From Heterocephalus glaber (Eukaryota; Chordata; Mammalia; Rodentia; Bathyergidae): a stretch of DNA of 64,000 bases. Below, piece by piece: positions 24,538 through 60,659 of the stretch. Positions within the stretch are counted from its first letter, which is position 1, and each line of letters starts with the position of its first letter. The notes beneath the pieces are model-generated. The model was not told where the DNA came from, did no database searches, and saw nothing but the letters and a program-made list of their open reading frames with translations. The stretch spans positions 6,191,882-6,255,881 of the forward strand of contig NW_004624781.1 in assembly GCF_000247695.1 (NCBI RefSeq), read 5' to 3'. The translations under genes and the position numbers were made by a program.

Positions 24538-27226
24538 GTGACCCTGCCGTCCTCCATTCCTCCTGCGCGACCCTCTTCCCGAGCGCAGCCCTCCGCGGCG
24601 TCTGCCTGCTGCCGCCGGTTCCGCTAGGCCTTATCTAGCCCTCGCGGCGCCGATCTAGCAGTTTAAATGAGTAGCTAAAGCCGCTGGGGAGGTTGCTTCG
24701 CGACGACTAGGCCCCACCCCTCTGAACCTAGAGATCCGGGCCCAAACCCGGGAATCTTGTTTGGCGAGTGTGGTCCCTGACGCGCCTCCATTCAGGCCGG
24801 CTGCTCGAAAGCTGACGGCCCGCGGGTCAAGGGCGTGCACTCTCCGGAGGCCGCCCAGACCTCCACGCCCGCCCCTCTCTGCAGCCCCTGCTTACTAGTT
24901 TGCATTGTCGCTTGAAATGGCTCTCATGTTCCCCGGCTTGAAAGGACTTTTCAGATCCTTCCGTTGTTGGAAGGAAGCCACTGACCCCTGGGAGAGTTTT
25001 GGCCCAAAGCGTAGAATTCCCAGGAGCTTTTGGAGCTGTTGTTGAGTTCGTGGAGTTGAGGAGTAGGAGTTAGGCCCACCGGGGTCACTCTCCATACCCG
25101 TGGGCACTTCAGCCTCTGTAACACGATAATGGTAATCCCCCATCGGCATCCTTATTCCGGATCTTTAAATCCAACTGACCTGAGGATTACAAAAGCCCTT
25201 TGTAAACTGAAAAGTGTTCTGTAACTGTGACATGTCAAAATAATAAGCGTTTTTCCCTTGGGGAGTAATAATGCCTGGATATGCAGAAGTAGCCCTACAA
25301 ATAACTGATGATTGACATACCTGGATGATGCCCTCCAAAACCGAGAATCACTCATGCTCCAGGAAATACCTCCATTTCTTCTTGCTTCACTTTCTCGTTA
25401 CCGAAAACGAGTGTAGACCTAGGAAATCCATGGCTCTGTAGAGCCAGAAAATGACACCTGGCTCCCCACCACACTGGGGAAGTTGAACCCAGGGCCTTTG
25501 CACTGAGCTATATCCCTATATCTTTTTATTTATTTTTGATTTTGAGACAGGGGCTTACTAAGTCGCCCAGGCTGGGCTCAAATTTGAGATTCTCCTACCT
25601 CAGCCTCCCAGAGGAGGTTTGCACCCCCACTTCCAGCTACACCTGTCTTTTTAATGGCATATCCTCTGGAAGCTGCTAGGTCTGGGAGAATGGAATCTGT
25701 GGCTTAACTGGAACACCTGGATAGTCCAAGGGAAAGGGGCTCCTTAAGTCTTTGCTTCTCTCCTTAAAAGGCAGGGAGGGCCAGGAGTACTGAGAAAAAA
25801 AAATGGAAGAGCCCATGATGTAGCTCAGTGGCGCCAGGCCTGCGTCGCAAGCACCAGGTCCTAAGTTTGATCCCCAGTACCAAAAATAAATAAGACAAGT
25901 AAGGCCTAAGAGTCCCCCTGGCCCCCGGAAGCACAGCCATGATAGTCTTCCCTCTTACCATGATGCCTGCTATTTACAGCATCCCAAGGAATTTCTTTGT
26001 TAGCCCAGTGAAATACTGTACCAAGGAAAGTGTCCTTAACTCTTCTTTTCCTAGGTTGAAGAATTGGCCCTCCGATCGATGATCAATTCTACAGCAGAGG
26101 ATGGGAAGGTTTCTTTTCACTCTGCAGCTGAACAGTCACAGGATGTAAGCTTCATCAAGTACAAGCCCAGGGAGGGAATGCAAAGCCTGCTCTGCTCCTT
26201 CCTGCTTTTGTCAAAAATTGTGGTAAAGCACATTACCAAACCCCAAGGATTCTGGGAACTGCCAAGGTGCTGGAGATTAAACCCAGAGCCTTGAGCATGG
26301 TAGGCTGCAGACTCTGATTAGAATTTTCTAGTTTAATTAGCTGGCTACTCTGTATTAGTTTTGTTTTGTTTAGGTACCGGGGATTGAACTTGGGACCTTG
26401 CACTTGTGAGGCAGGCAGCAAAACCACTGAGCTAAATCCCCAGCCTTCTGTATTAGTTGTTTACACAGGAAATAGTCATAGGTAAATAGATGCACCTGGG
26501 GCCAAAGATTTAGCTCAGTGATTCTGCCGCCTGCCTCGAAAATGCAAGGTCCCAAGTTTGATGCCCCGTGCCAAAAAAATAAATAAAGATGCACCTTGAG
26601 ACCATAGTGTTAAGTGAAATAAACCAGACCCACAAATGTAAATATCAGGTGCTTTCTCTTATATGAGAGGCCCAAAATGTAAACAGCATAAAATAAAAGA
26701 GGAAATAGGGAAGATCTTTTTCAAATGAAAAGGGGAACAAGAGGTGGAGGGAGAGGAGATGAAAAAAAGAATTGGGAAAAAAAGATGGAGACAGCCTTCA
26801 GGAAGGGGATCAAGAGATGGAGGGAGCAGATGGATAGTGGGCAAAAAAGGAATTAAGATGTGTCTATGTATTTGTAGCAACTCCCCATGATGAATGTAAT
26901 CACTGTGTACTGCAAAAAAAATGGACTAGGACCAGGGATTTAGCTCAGTGGTTTTGCTGCCTGCTGCACAAGTGCAAGGACCTGAGTTCGATCCCTGGTA
27001 CCAAAAAAAAAAAAAAAAATGGACTAATAAACCTAAAAATTTTAAAAGTATTTAAAAGAATTTGCTGCTTTGAGGCCAGTGTCTTCCTTACTCATCTCCA
27101 GTGTCTTTGGCAACACAGATGTTGGTGCACGTAGACAATGAAGCATCGATCAACCAGACTGCGCTGGAGCTGGGCATGAGGAGCCACATGATGGAGGAAG
27201 AGGAAGAAGAAGAATCAGATTCCTGA
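24448..27226 (+). CDS. SNAPC5: SNAPC5 (SNAP19), snRNA-activating complex subunit (complete, 3 exons)
   Basis: SNAPC5 is the smallest subunit of SNAPc. That complex binds the proximal sequence element of snRNA promoters and serves both Pol II and Pol III. Three exons of 90, 90 and 108 nt give 95 residues plus stop; the human protein is 98. The N-terminal 40 residues are a leucine-rich coiled coil (MLSRLQELRKEEETLLRLK, then HDQLNRLKVEELAL), thought to hold the complex together. The middle is variable. The third exon encodes MLVHVDNEASINQ and ends in an acidic run of about seven Glu before SDS. It is co-oriented with RPL4 and tail-to-tail with MAP2K1, as in human. Confidence 0.96.
25465..25648 (-). 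mobile_element. B1-ID dimeric SINE in SNAPC5 intron 1
   Basis: An antisense ID part (TTGAACCCAGGGCCTTTGC to GAGCTATATCCC) is followed by an antisense B1 part (TTTTGAGACAGGGGCTTAC to CCCCCACTTCCAGC). The same pairing recurs elsewhere in the window. Confidence 0.7.
25811..25889 (+). mobile_element. ID SINE
   Basis: CATGATGTAGCTCAGTGGC through TTTGATCCCCAGTACC. Confidence 0.8.
26055..26144 (+). CDS. SNAPC5: SNAPC5 exon 2
   Basis: It has 30 codons, acceptor TTCCTAG and donor GTAAGC. It encodes VEELALRSMINSTAED, then SAAEQSQD. The length is the same as human but the second half is divergent. Confidence 0.94.
26372..26446 (-). mobile_element. ID SINE with TSD
   Basis: CTGTATTAGTT flanks both sides. 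Confidence 0.85.
26500..26584 (+). mobile_element. ID SINE with TSD
   Basis: AGATGCACCT flanks both sides; body AGATTTAGCTCAGTGATTC to GATGCCCCGTGCC. Confidence 0.83.
26590..27050 (+). mobile_element. L1 3'-end fragment in SNAPC5 intron 2
   Basis: TTAAGTGAAATAAACCAGAC, the purine-rich 3'UTR tract and GATGAATGTAATCACTGTGT are L1 3' end text. It is split by an ID SINE at 26930-27020. Confidence 0.7.
26930..27020 (+). mobile_element. ID SINE nested in L1, with TSD
   Basis: AAAAAAATGGACTA on both sides. Confidence 0.87.
27119..27226 (+). CDS. SNAPC5: SNAPC5 exon 3
   Basis: The acceptor is CAACACAG. It encodes MLVHVDNEASINQTALEL and the acidic C-terminus, with stop TGA at 27224-27226. The Glu run is shorter than in human as I recall it. 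Confidence 0.95.
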   Translation: MLVHVDNEASINQTALELGMRSHMMEEEEEEESDS

Positions 27227-27256
27227 AGGGGACAGGTGCCTGCGTTAGTTACAGAA

Positions 27257-27262
27257 ATTAAA
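27257..27262 (+). terminator. SNAPC5: SNAPC5 poly(A) signal ATTAAA
   Basis: This is the common variant hexamer, 31 bases after the stop. A second AATAAA lies at about 28065-28070 and could serve a longer 3'UTR; I cannot tell which is used. Confidence 0.6.
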
Positions 27263-27428
27263 TCTCTGAGTTGTAGACACTTTCTTCGTAGAGGTCATCT
27301 TGCATGGGCCCTTGGCCTACTTGAAAGAAGTAAGATCTGTAGGAGGACGTGTAGTGCACAGGTGGCCACATAACCCATAATAACCTGGGCTTCGGAATGG
27401 TGTGTGAAAATTAGTGACAGAAAATCTG

Positions 27429-27508
27429 GGCTGGGCAGGTAGCTCAGTGGTAGACCACTTGCTTCTCGTATGTCAGGCCTGGATTCAATCCCTGGTACTG
27501 AGGAGAAA
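27429..27508 (+). mobile_element. Old ID-type SINE
   Basis: GGGCAGGTAGCTCAGTGGTA and CAATCCCTGGTACTGAGG. Confidence 0.7.
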
Positions 27509-28125
27509 AACAGTGGCATGGAAAATGAGAGATATGATGTCTTAACATAGAGCCATTTGGATAGTACAGTGTCTGTAATCTGGTCAGACTCAGTGTTTCA
27601 CGTTAAAAACAAATTTCTTCTGAAATACTATTAAAAAGGCTGGTGTTTGCAAAAGGGCAAAGTTCAAATACAAGCTGGCCTTTCCAGGGATAATGTTTCT
27701 ATTAAGAAAACCAATTGAGGGCTGTTTGCTGTCGTTGTGCCCTGTGAGCAGATTTAGGCTGCAGTTTGAGTGAGACATCAAGGGGAAGGGCAGAGTGCAC
27801 AGGCTGCTGCCACCTCAGGCATGGGAACACTCCCCCACAAACACACACATACACACTACTTGTGTGCTGTGTGACGCCTGGCTGGGGAAAGTGCTCAGAT
27901 AAATTACAGGTAAGCAGCAGTCCTGGAGCTTGCTGGCTTCCAGACATGGAGAGAGAAAGCAGCAGTTCCTCCTCTGAGAACAGCGGGAGGCTGCAGACCT
28001 GCTTCTGACCCTTAGAGAAGAAATGTGCTATTAAAGAAAAAAATGCCTATGGGTTGAATTCTTACAATAAAGCGATAACAGCTACAGAGGAAGAGTTGTT
28101 GAGACTTGTATTTATAGTTGAGATT

Positions 28126-28248
28126 TAGCCAGGCGTGGTACATGTGTGTAATCCCAGTACTCCGGAGGCTGAGGCAGGAGGATTGCTACAAGTTCAAGGC
28201 CAGCCTGAATACACACTGAGACCCTGTCTCAAAACAACAACAAAAAAA
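28126..28248 (+). mobile_element. B1 SINE with TSD
   Basis: AGTTGAGATT flanks; GCCAGGCGTGGTACATGTG to GACCCTGTCTCAAAAC. Confidence 0.83.
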
Positions 28249-28897
28249 GTTGAGATTAATTTCTGTATCTTGTCCCTTTTCTACTCAATAGTTAAGTCAC
28301 TTAATTCTATGAAGTCCCCTCCCCAAGCAATAGAAAAAGCAAGTAAAACACCCAAGAACCTCCATAGAATTTACATAGCTCTTCAGAAGAAAACATAAGC
28401 ACATTTTTCTATTTTGCCAGTCAGCATTTCATTAAAGTCATTGTAAGGTGCTCCTACAGGAAACTGCAGGGTGTAAAAGAGTATGCTGTTTGAAACCTGC
28501 CAAAAGTAGTTTTGGAATATATTACATCCATGTGTACATTTTGGGATCTGATATAAAATACAAGTGTGGTTTTGGAAGAGCTGGCTCAGTTCCCGCTGTG
28601 CCACTGAGGGAAGAGGTCACTTGTCTCCTCTTCCTAGCTGTGGCTTTCCCACAGGTAAAGTGAGGATGTTCTGCCTGCTCTAGTAGGCTCTCAGGTGGCT
28701 CTAAGGTGCTAACGAGGTACCATTTAAAGCCCAGCTATTACAAGTATGTGAGTAGGAGGAGGTTTGAGGATGGAATCTCTCACAAGGGCAAATCATAAGA
28801 CTGATGCTAGGATCCAAATACAATCATTCTGGGTAAAAATTACTGGAAAACTTTTCTGACTCAAAATGTAAGTTTTAGATATGAGTAAAGAGTTAAT

Positions 28898-29015
28898 TAT
28901 TTGAGACAGGCTCTCACTATGTAGCCCAGGCTGACCTTGAGCTCACAGCAGTTGTTCTCCTGCCTCAGCCTCCCGAGGGCTGAGATTACTAGCCTGCACC
29001 ACAACACCCAGCTGT
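28898..29015 (-). mobile_element. B1 SINE
   Basis: TTTGAGACAGGCTCTCAC through ACCACAACACCCAGCTG. Confidence 0.82.
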
Positions 29016-29244
29016 GAGTAGAAAATTTTAAACATCCTTCAAAAGACACCAAGTAAGAAAGCACTCAAATCCTGGTGTTAGATAACCAGGTTACACTAAT
29101 CCTCCCTAAAAGGAATGCAGTTTGTTCATTTTGTTTGTTAATGGTGGTGGAATGGAACCTGGACCACTGAGCTATGTCCCCGGCCCGTTTTTTTTTTTTT
29201 TTTTTTTAAAGTTTAGTAGAAGTACATAATCAAAGAGAATAGAA

Positions 29245-29498
29245 CTTTTTTGAGGCAGGGTTTCACTTTGTAATTCAGGCTGGCCCTAAACTCACTGTGT
29301 AGCCCAGGCTGGCCTGGAACTCATGGCAATCCTCCTGCCTCAGCTTCCCAAGTGCTGGCATTACAGGTGTGCGCCACCATGCCTGGTCCTTATTTTGAAC
29401 CAGGGTCTCCCTAGTTGACCAGGTTGTGCTTAAACTTTCGATCCAGCATCAGCTTCCCAAGTAGCTAGGATTATAAGCGTGTGCCACTGCCCCTGGTC
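29245..29498 (-). mobile_element. Two adjacent antisense B1 SINEs
   Basis: The first (GAGGCAGGGTTTCACTTTG to CACCATGCCTGGTCC) ends about 29390; a more diverged second copy follows to GCCACTGCCCCTGGTCC. Confidence 0.78.
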
Positions 29499-29749
29499 CA
29501 GTTTGTTCATTTAAATAAAGACATTCTCAGTATGGGTGGCATCCTCTCGTTACCAGGACGTAGGGTATGGGGTTTTAACTCATCCTGAATGTTTGTGTGC
29601 TGGAAAGGTGTAGGTTAGACTTGACTTAGAACAGCTGGCTAGTCTTTAAATCCCGGCAGGATCCCACGCTCTGGCAGCTCCAGAGTGCAGCTACCTACGC
29701 AGGACAGTACGAAAGTTCTGTTTTTCATCTAAAATGAAATCGGCTTAAA

Positions 29750-29868
29750 TTTTGTTTTTGGAGACAGGTTTTCTCTGTGTAGCCCAGGCTGGCCTCAAAC
29801 TGGCAGCGATCCTCCTACCTTACCCTCCTGAGTGCTGGGATCACAGGCATGTGCCACAATGCCTGGTT
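29750..29868 (-). mobile_element. B1 SINE
   Basis: GGAGACAGGTTTTCTCTGTG through GTGCCACAATGCCTGG. Confidence 0.8.
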
Positions 29869-30484
29869 AGATACACATAGGCTTTGGTTTTCTACAGTCT
29901 ACCCTTTCTTTCAAAAAAGAAAAAGGGCAGACAAACCGATCTGGCAGTTCACATGTTCCCCAAGTTCTAGAATCATTTTTCAGCGGAGCAGGCACAGTGG
30001 TTATGGGACACAGTTCCGCTCTCAGGCTCCACTGCCACCTCTTGGGCCTCATGGCCAGCGCTGACCGCACTCTTCCCAGGGAGGAGCAGGGAGTGTGCAG
30101 TGGTGAGAAGGGAACCTCTGCTCCACACAGGGATCCTGCCGGCCGCCATCCACAGGAGGCGCCATCCCAAAGGGCCCGGAGCCCGGGCTGGAGCTGGCAT
30201 GACGGAAATGAGGGCCTCAGGATTGTCAGACTTCTTCCCAGGCCTCACCTCCTGGGATAAAGAGGCGGGAGGAAAAGGTGAGACCAGTGGTGCTGGGGAC
30301 CAAGAAGGGTGCTGCCTGGGCTCCCTGGGGCGCCCTGCATGTGGCCCTGCCTGCCTTCCGGCCTGCGCAGTCTTCCTGTCATGTCCTGTCCTCCCCCCCA
30401 CCCCCAACCACCGCTGGGGACTGAAGTATTTCTTCCTTGTACACTGGAGAGACTGAAAAGCCTACCGCGGAAGTACAAATATCT

Positions 30485-31337
30485 TTTAAAATTTGACAGT
30501 ATATTTATTAGAATAAGAGATTAGATTTGTTAAACATCTGGATTAAAGTGATTAAAAGGATTTTCGTACAATTTTTAGGCACTATACACAGTGTTTACAA
30601 TAGCATTGGTATTTGGATTGGGGAGAAGGTAGAAATCTGACACGTTTAATGCCTTGATCCATTCGTGACATTCAAAATAACTCCACTATTTTAGAAACAC
30701 TAATCCAAATCTAAAGAGACGTACACCACTAAGTACCCACACAGTATATTTAAAAATAAATATAGAAACACAACCAGAAGTCTACAGGTCACCAGGTGGA
30801 CAGACTGGTGACGCCCCAGCTTTCATGGCAGTGAGGGGCTCTGGCTAGATTTTGATGGAAATTCCTGAATTTTACATCAAAAGCAAAAAATAACACGATG
30901 TCCACTTCCTGATGCTTGTGTCACAGCAGCACAGCATGCGTCACATGCGCTGCCAGGGATGGGACTCGGAGGCCCCTCTCTGCTGAGAGAAGGTGCGCTT
31001 GGCAGGGGGAAGTGCCACCAGGTGTCCCTGAACCCAGAGACACCAGGGACTAGGCCAGCCAGATGGAGCGGGATCAGCAACCACCACAGTCACCTAGTGT
31101 CACTGCTGAGCCGCATGTGTTTGATCGTCAACACACAAACAGCCCCAAGCACAAAGCCAATCCACTTAGGGGTAATGACAGTGATAATAAAGACTGTATT
31201 AAAAGTAACACGAGTACAGCTTGGCACATGCTGTATCTGCAACCTGTGTCACAGGTGAAATGCACGTCTGGAGACAAGCATGGGAGAGGCCGGAGCAGTG
31301 AGCTTGGGGACCGCCTGAAGAGGCTGCTGGGCCCCCC
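30485..31337 (-). other. MAP2K1: MAP2K1 3'UTR
   Basis: This SINE-free stretch lies between the MAP2K1 stop codon and the poly(A) hexamer. It becomes AT-rich towards the distal end. The absence of repeats in an otherwise repeat-dense area fits a constrained 3'UTR. Confidence 0.65.
30504..30509 (-). terminator. MAP2K1: MAP2K1 poly(A) signal AATAAA
   Basis: TTTATT on the plus strand reads AATAAA on the minus strand, about 830 nt after the MAP2K1 stop. It implies a 3'UTR of roughly 0.85 kb, plausible for this gene. Confidence 0.7.
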
Positions 31338-56090
<24,753 letters not shown>

Positions 56091-56509
56091 CTGCGCAAGG
56101 AGGGGCGGGGCGACATAGTCACTGGAGAGGCACCCACTTGAGAGCTCCTGTCCCCAGGGCCCTTCATCCAGCTTCCCTCTGCAGCCTCACTTCCTCACTT
56201 GGAAGACAACCTCACTAGGGTTTCCACATACTGCATGCCTCCAGAAGAAACCAAAGAAGCTACTAAAATCAAGACTGAGCCACCTTCTGCTGCTTTCAAG
56301 CCTCAGTCAAAAAGCCCCACTAATGTTGGTTTCATTACATTTATATCATACACACAGACACAAACAAATTCCCTAAATTTTCTCAATTGAAATCAAAACC
56401 ACTTTAAACTGAGTCACAGCATAAGAACCTTCAGTTTTGGTGTGATCAGGTCTAAGAACCAGGCTAACTAAAAAAGTTAGGACAAACTGTCATAAAAACG
56501 ATATCTTTA

Positions 56510-57153
56510 CTAGGGCTAGAGGTCCCATTTGACCCAGCTATGCCCCTGCTGGGTATCTTCCCAAAAGAATTAAAAGAATCCTACCACAGAGAAATATGTG
56601 CACCCATGTTCATAGCAGCACAGTTTGTGATAGCTAAAGCTTGGAAACAGCCCAAATGCCCATCAACTGGAAACTGGATAAAGAACATGGTTTTTCTATG
56701 AAATGGAGTACTACTCAGCCATAAAGAATGAGAAACTAGAGACATTTATAGCTAAATGGATGCATATCGAGGCCATACTCTTAAGTGAAATAAACAGGAC
56801 ACATGTGTAAATACCGAATAGTTTCTCTAGTGTGAGAAACTGAAAGTGTAAATAAGGATTAAAATGATTAAAATGAATAATTGATAATTTGAAATAGGAA
56901 AAGGTCCAGAGGTGTACGGGTGGGTGGTGGGAAAGGAAGGGGAAAGGGAAGAAAGGAAAGGAAAAATTATAAGAAAAGAAAAAAAATGGAAACAAAATCT
57001 GTGTAAATAGGGAAGGGTGGAGGGGGTGAAGGGCACACGGGTAATGGGAAAAAAAAATAAGAACTAAGATACATCATGTACAGGTACAAGCACCCAATGA
57101 TAAATGTAAACATATTGTATACCTAAAATGTACCAATAAAAGAATTTTTTTAA
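56510..57153 (+). mobile_element. L1 3'-end insertion with perfect 16-bp TSD in MAP2K1 intron 1
   Basis: AAAAACGATATCTTTA lies at 56494-56509 and again at 57154-57169. Between them is L1 3' sequence (CATAGCAGCACAGTTTGTG, CTACTCAGCCATAAAGAATG), a purine-rich 3'UTR and an AATAAA-bearing A-rich end. It is strongly 5'-truncated and antisense to MAP2K1. Confidence 0.88.
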
Positions 57154-57498
57154 AAAAACGATATCTTTAAAATTACTTTGGCATAACACCAATCAGTCTG
57201 TGTTCACGAGAGCATTCTCTACCACAAGGCAAGACCCTCTGGACTAGGGCCCACTATAAGAGCGCCACATCATCCTCACCAGCCAGAATATAAACTCTCT
57301 CTGATTTCCACATCCTAACTTCACACAATGAAGTAAAAATGGAGACGCCTGTAGAGTAATCACAAGACATAAAATTTTAGTCTTAGGATTTCCTCCCATC
57401 TTACTGCTCACCTAACTTGACAGTATTGTATTTTAGTGACTTGGCTTTACTGAGTCTTTCCAGAGCTTTTAACTTCATGTACAGGAAGAGGAAAAAGG

Positions 57499-57582
57499 CC
57501 TGGGGATGCACCTCAGTGGTAGAGTACTTACTTCCCTAGCAGCACACACAAGGAAGGCACTAGATTTGATCCCCAGCTCCAG
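57499..57582 (+). mobile_element. Old ID-type SINE
   Basis: GGCCTGGGGATGCACCTCAG to GATCCCCAGCTCC with an extra GCAGCACACACAAGG segment. Confidence 0.72.
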
Positions 57583-57816
57583 GAAAAAAAGAAAAGAGAA
57601 AAGAAAATCACTCTATTTGTAGTCATTTTCCTCAGTTCACCCATCTTTAAATGTACTGCTGGCTATGATGCCAGCTGGCAGTATGAATGGCTCTGGGTGT
57701 GCATGCAGTTCACCAGTTCACCAGGGGGTGCTGTGGCAATGGGCACACACCTGGCATGGTTATCTGAGCAGACCAGACATCATTCAGTGCATCTAACAGA
57801 GAACTAAAAAGTGCTT

Positions 57817-57896
57817 GCTAGCCTGGGATTTAGCTCAGTGGCGCTGTGCCTGGCTTGAAAGTGCAGGGTCCCGAGTTTGATCTCTGGTTCAAAAAA
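57817..57896 (+). mobile_element. ID SINE with TSD
   Basis: AAAAGTGCTTGCT flanks both sides. Confidence 0.87.
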
Positions 57897-58257
57897 AAAA
57901 AGTGCTTGCTGTTGCTGTGAGGTGGCAGAGAGCTTCCACTGCGTTTCATCTGATTTCAGCCTGGTCTACACAATGACACAGTGACAGAGGTAACAAGACA
58001 GGCCTTGTTACACTTCAGAATATGTGCACCCCCCCCACACACACACAGCAGCTCTGAGCTTGGAGGCGGAGTAAGTATAATCTTCCATGCTTCCTTCACA
58101 CCATCATTCCAAGTGCAAGGAGACAGGAAGACAGACCCCACAAACCTCCCCTTCCACACACCAGCACTGCCCTGCAGGTAACACGGCACCTGGGGCCTAG
58201 TCGACAGGTGATGCAGGCTGATGTCACTCACTTCCTGCCCAGGTAACTCCGGGAAGG

Positions 58258-58550
58258 AGGGCTGATGCTATGGACTGCATTATGCCCGTCCCCAGATTCA
58301 CACATGGAAGCCTGAATGCCAATAGGACTGGAAAAAGTCTGTCAGGAGCTAATTAAGGTTAAGTGAGGTCAAAAGGGGAGGGGTCCTAGTCAGACAGGAC
58401 CTGTGGCCCCTTAAGAGAAAGGTGGTCAGGGTATGTGTGGAGGAGGTGCCACACAAACACACAAGCCATCCACATGCCAGGAAGAGTTCCTCAGAACCCC
58501 TGGGCCAACCTCGACACCCTCAGGCTCCAAACTTCGAGACCCAGTATGTG
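58258..58550 (+). mobile_element. MaLR (MLT1-like) LTR fragment
   Basis: GCTATGGACTGCATTATGCCC, the GAGGGGTCCTAG stretch and the closing GCTCCAAACTTCGAGACCC resemble MLT1-type LTRs. It is non-coding. Confidence 0.5.
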
Positions 58551-58798
58551 CCGAACGTGCGCTAACAGGTTGGGATAAGTCTCAATGCCCCTAGTCCCTC
58601 AGTGCGAAGACCCAGAGCACAGGTGGCTGGGAGGGCACGGTGGGCACCTCTGGGGTTCTCAGCACAAAGAGGCCCACCAGGGGCCACATCTAGATACACG
58701 CATCAAGTACAGAGAGAGAAATGGCTCTGCCTTGGATGAGGTCACTGCTGTGTGGAAAGGCAGGATCACCAAAAGTGAGGTCAAGAATACATCCCAGA

Positions 58799-58880
58799 TG
58801 GGCCAAGGATGTAGCTCAGTGGTGCCATGACTGCCTGGCAAGCACCAGTTTCTGAGTTGGATCCCCGGTACTGGGGAAAA
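58799..58880 (+). mobile_element. ID SINE
   Basis: GGGCCAAGGATGTAGCTCAG to GGATCCCCGGTACTGG; ACATCCCAGA/ACACCCCAGAG flank it. Confidence 0.83.
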
Positions 58881-59154
58881 AAAAAACACCCCAGAGTACC
58901 TGAGGCAGCAAGAGGGAGGGCTGGCCAGAAGGCAATGGGCTCTCCTCTCACACTATACACTCTCCTGAGTGATCTACACTTACTAACCCACTCTATCACC
59001 CGATGAGGACAGGTGAGCAAACTGAAGCTGGGCAGGGGAGGTAAACTGCCCGAGGCCGAGAAGCTAGTACCCAGCACAGCCAGGGTCAACCTGGGGAGAG
59101 AGAACCTCTAACCCTACATGACACTGCACTGCACTGCCTCTTCAAAGACCCAAC

Positions 59155-59470
59155 AGCAGACAGGTGTGGTGGTGCATGCCTATAAGCCCAGGAAGACTGA
59201 GGCAAGAGCACCATGAGTTCAAGGCCAGCCAAGGGCCACACACACAGCAAGGTCAAGGCCGGCCTGAGCTACATTTTTTTTTTTTTGGTACCGGGGATCG
59301 AACTCAGGTCCTTGCACTTGTGCAGCAGGCGGCGAAATCACTGAGCTAAATCCCCAGCCCAAATATTTTTTTTGTTTTTTTGTTTGGTACCGAGGATTGA
59401 ACTTGGGACCTTGTGCTTGCGAGGCAGGCAGTGGAACCACTGAGCTAAATCCCTGGCCTGAGCTACATTT
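59155..59470 (+). mobile_element. B1 SINE interrupted by two antisense ID SINEs
   Basis: The B1 (CAGGTGTGGTGGTGCATGCC onward) is broken at GGCCTGAGCTACA. Antisense IDs occupy about 59272-59360 and 59384-59457, and GGCCTGAGCTACATTTTTT resumes after them. Confidence 0.83.
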
Positions 59471-59971
59471 TTTAAAAGTTCAGTATTTCCATTGAGGCGA
59501 CTTACTAGCAAAGATAAGAATCCTAGTTGCAGCATTTAACACACTGAGGCTCCATCACACAAGAAGACAGTGTGCCCTGCACACAGGGCCTTCCCCAGAT
59601 TGGACTCTGTCTCCTCGGCTCCCAATCTGGCAATGGCACAACAGAAGCCACCAGGAAACTTGCTCCACTTGGTGAGGCACAGGGAGTGCCGACCGCTCAC
59701 TTCCCTGGATGAAAGAAGAAGCCATTCTTGCACCTTCAGGAAGAAAACAAAGCCTGGGCCCTGTGCCCCCTTCCTTCCTTCTCTGATGCCTGTGCCAGCC
59801 TTCTCACTTCTCACTTGCTGCTCAGGAACCGACCCAGGATGGCCAGCTAGACCGTGTGCCAAGCCACAGTGTAAAGACCTTCTTCACAAAGCTGGTAAGG
59901 CTGGGCACTGGGCCAGAAGAGCATCACCAAATTTACAAGTCATTAGTATAGGCGTCCTGGGCTCTCCACCA

Positions 59972-60150
59972 GTGACAGTTCTAGGGACTGAACCCAGGGC
60001 CTTCATAGTGAGCTGCATCCCCAGCCCTTTCTATTTTATATTTTGAGATAGAGTCATGCTAAGATGTCCAGGTGGAACTCAAACTTGTCATCCTCCTGCC
60101 TCAGACTCCCAGGTGTGTTGGGATTACAGGCGTGTGACACTATGCTGGGC
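59972..60150 (-). mobile_element. B1-ID dimeric SINE
   Basis: ID part TAGGGACTGAACCCAGGGCC to GCATCCCCAGCCC; B1 part TTTTGAGATAGAGTCATGC to GTGACACTATGCTGGGC. Confidence 0.75.
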
Positions 60151-60269
60151 AGAAACAGTGAAACTGTCCACACATTTCTACACTAATGTTCGGGTGAGAG
60201 GAGGGAAGAAGGAGCTAAGGAGAGGGGAGGAGGAACCAAGACAACAGCAGGATCCAGAAATTATGCTTT

Positions 60270-60410
60270 TTCTTTTTCTTTTTCTTTTTTTTTTTTTTGA
60301 GACAGGGTCTCTTTATGTAGTTCAGGCTGGCCTGGAACTCACAGCAGTCTTCCTGCCTCATCCTCCTGAGCGCTAGGACTATAGGCGTGCACCACAATGC
60401 CCAGCTCTGC
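60270..60410 (-). mobile_element. B1 SINE
   Basis: GAGACAGGGTCTCTTTATG to GCACCACAATGCCCAGC. Confidence 0.83.
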
Positions 60411-60426
60411 CTTTCCTTTAATAATT

Positions 60427-60508
60427 TTTTTTTTGTACCGGGGATCGAACTCGGGTCCTTGTACTTGCAGGGCAGGTGGCGTCACCACTGAGCTAAATCC
60501 CTGGCCCC
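60427..60508 (-). mobile_element. ID SINE with TSD
   Basis: AATAATTTTTTTT flanks both sides. Confidence 0.86.
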
Positions 60509-60512
60509 AATA

Positions 60513-60640
60513 ATTTTTTTTTTTGAGACAGAGTCTCACTATATATATAGTTCAGGCTGCCCTTGAACTCACTGTGTAGCCCAGATCCTCCTGCCTCAGC
60601 CTCTCAAGTACTGGGATCACAGGCATGGGCCACACCTGGC
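60513..60640 (-). mobile_element. B1 SINE
   Basis: GAGACAGAGTCTCACTATA to ATGGGCCACACCTGGC; TTTAATAATT is shared across the cluster. Confidence 0.8.
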
Positions 60641-60659
60641 TTCCTTTAATAATTCTTAA

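Larger units (their letters stand above)
27263..30480. other. SNAPC5-MAP2K1 tail-to-tail spacer
   Basis: It contains an old ID element (27429-27508), B1 elements (28126-28248 sense; 28898-29015, 29245-29498 and 29750-29868 antisense) and a T-run at 29187. The stretches 27510-28125 and 29870-30480 are unique-looking. I see no gene in them. Confidence 0.6.
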
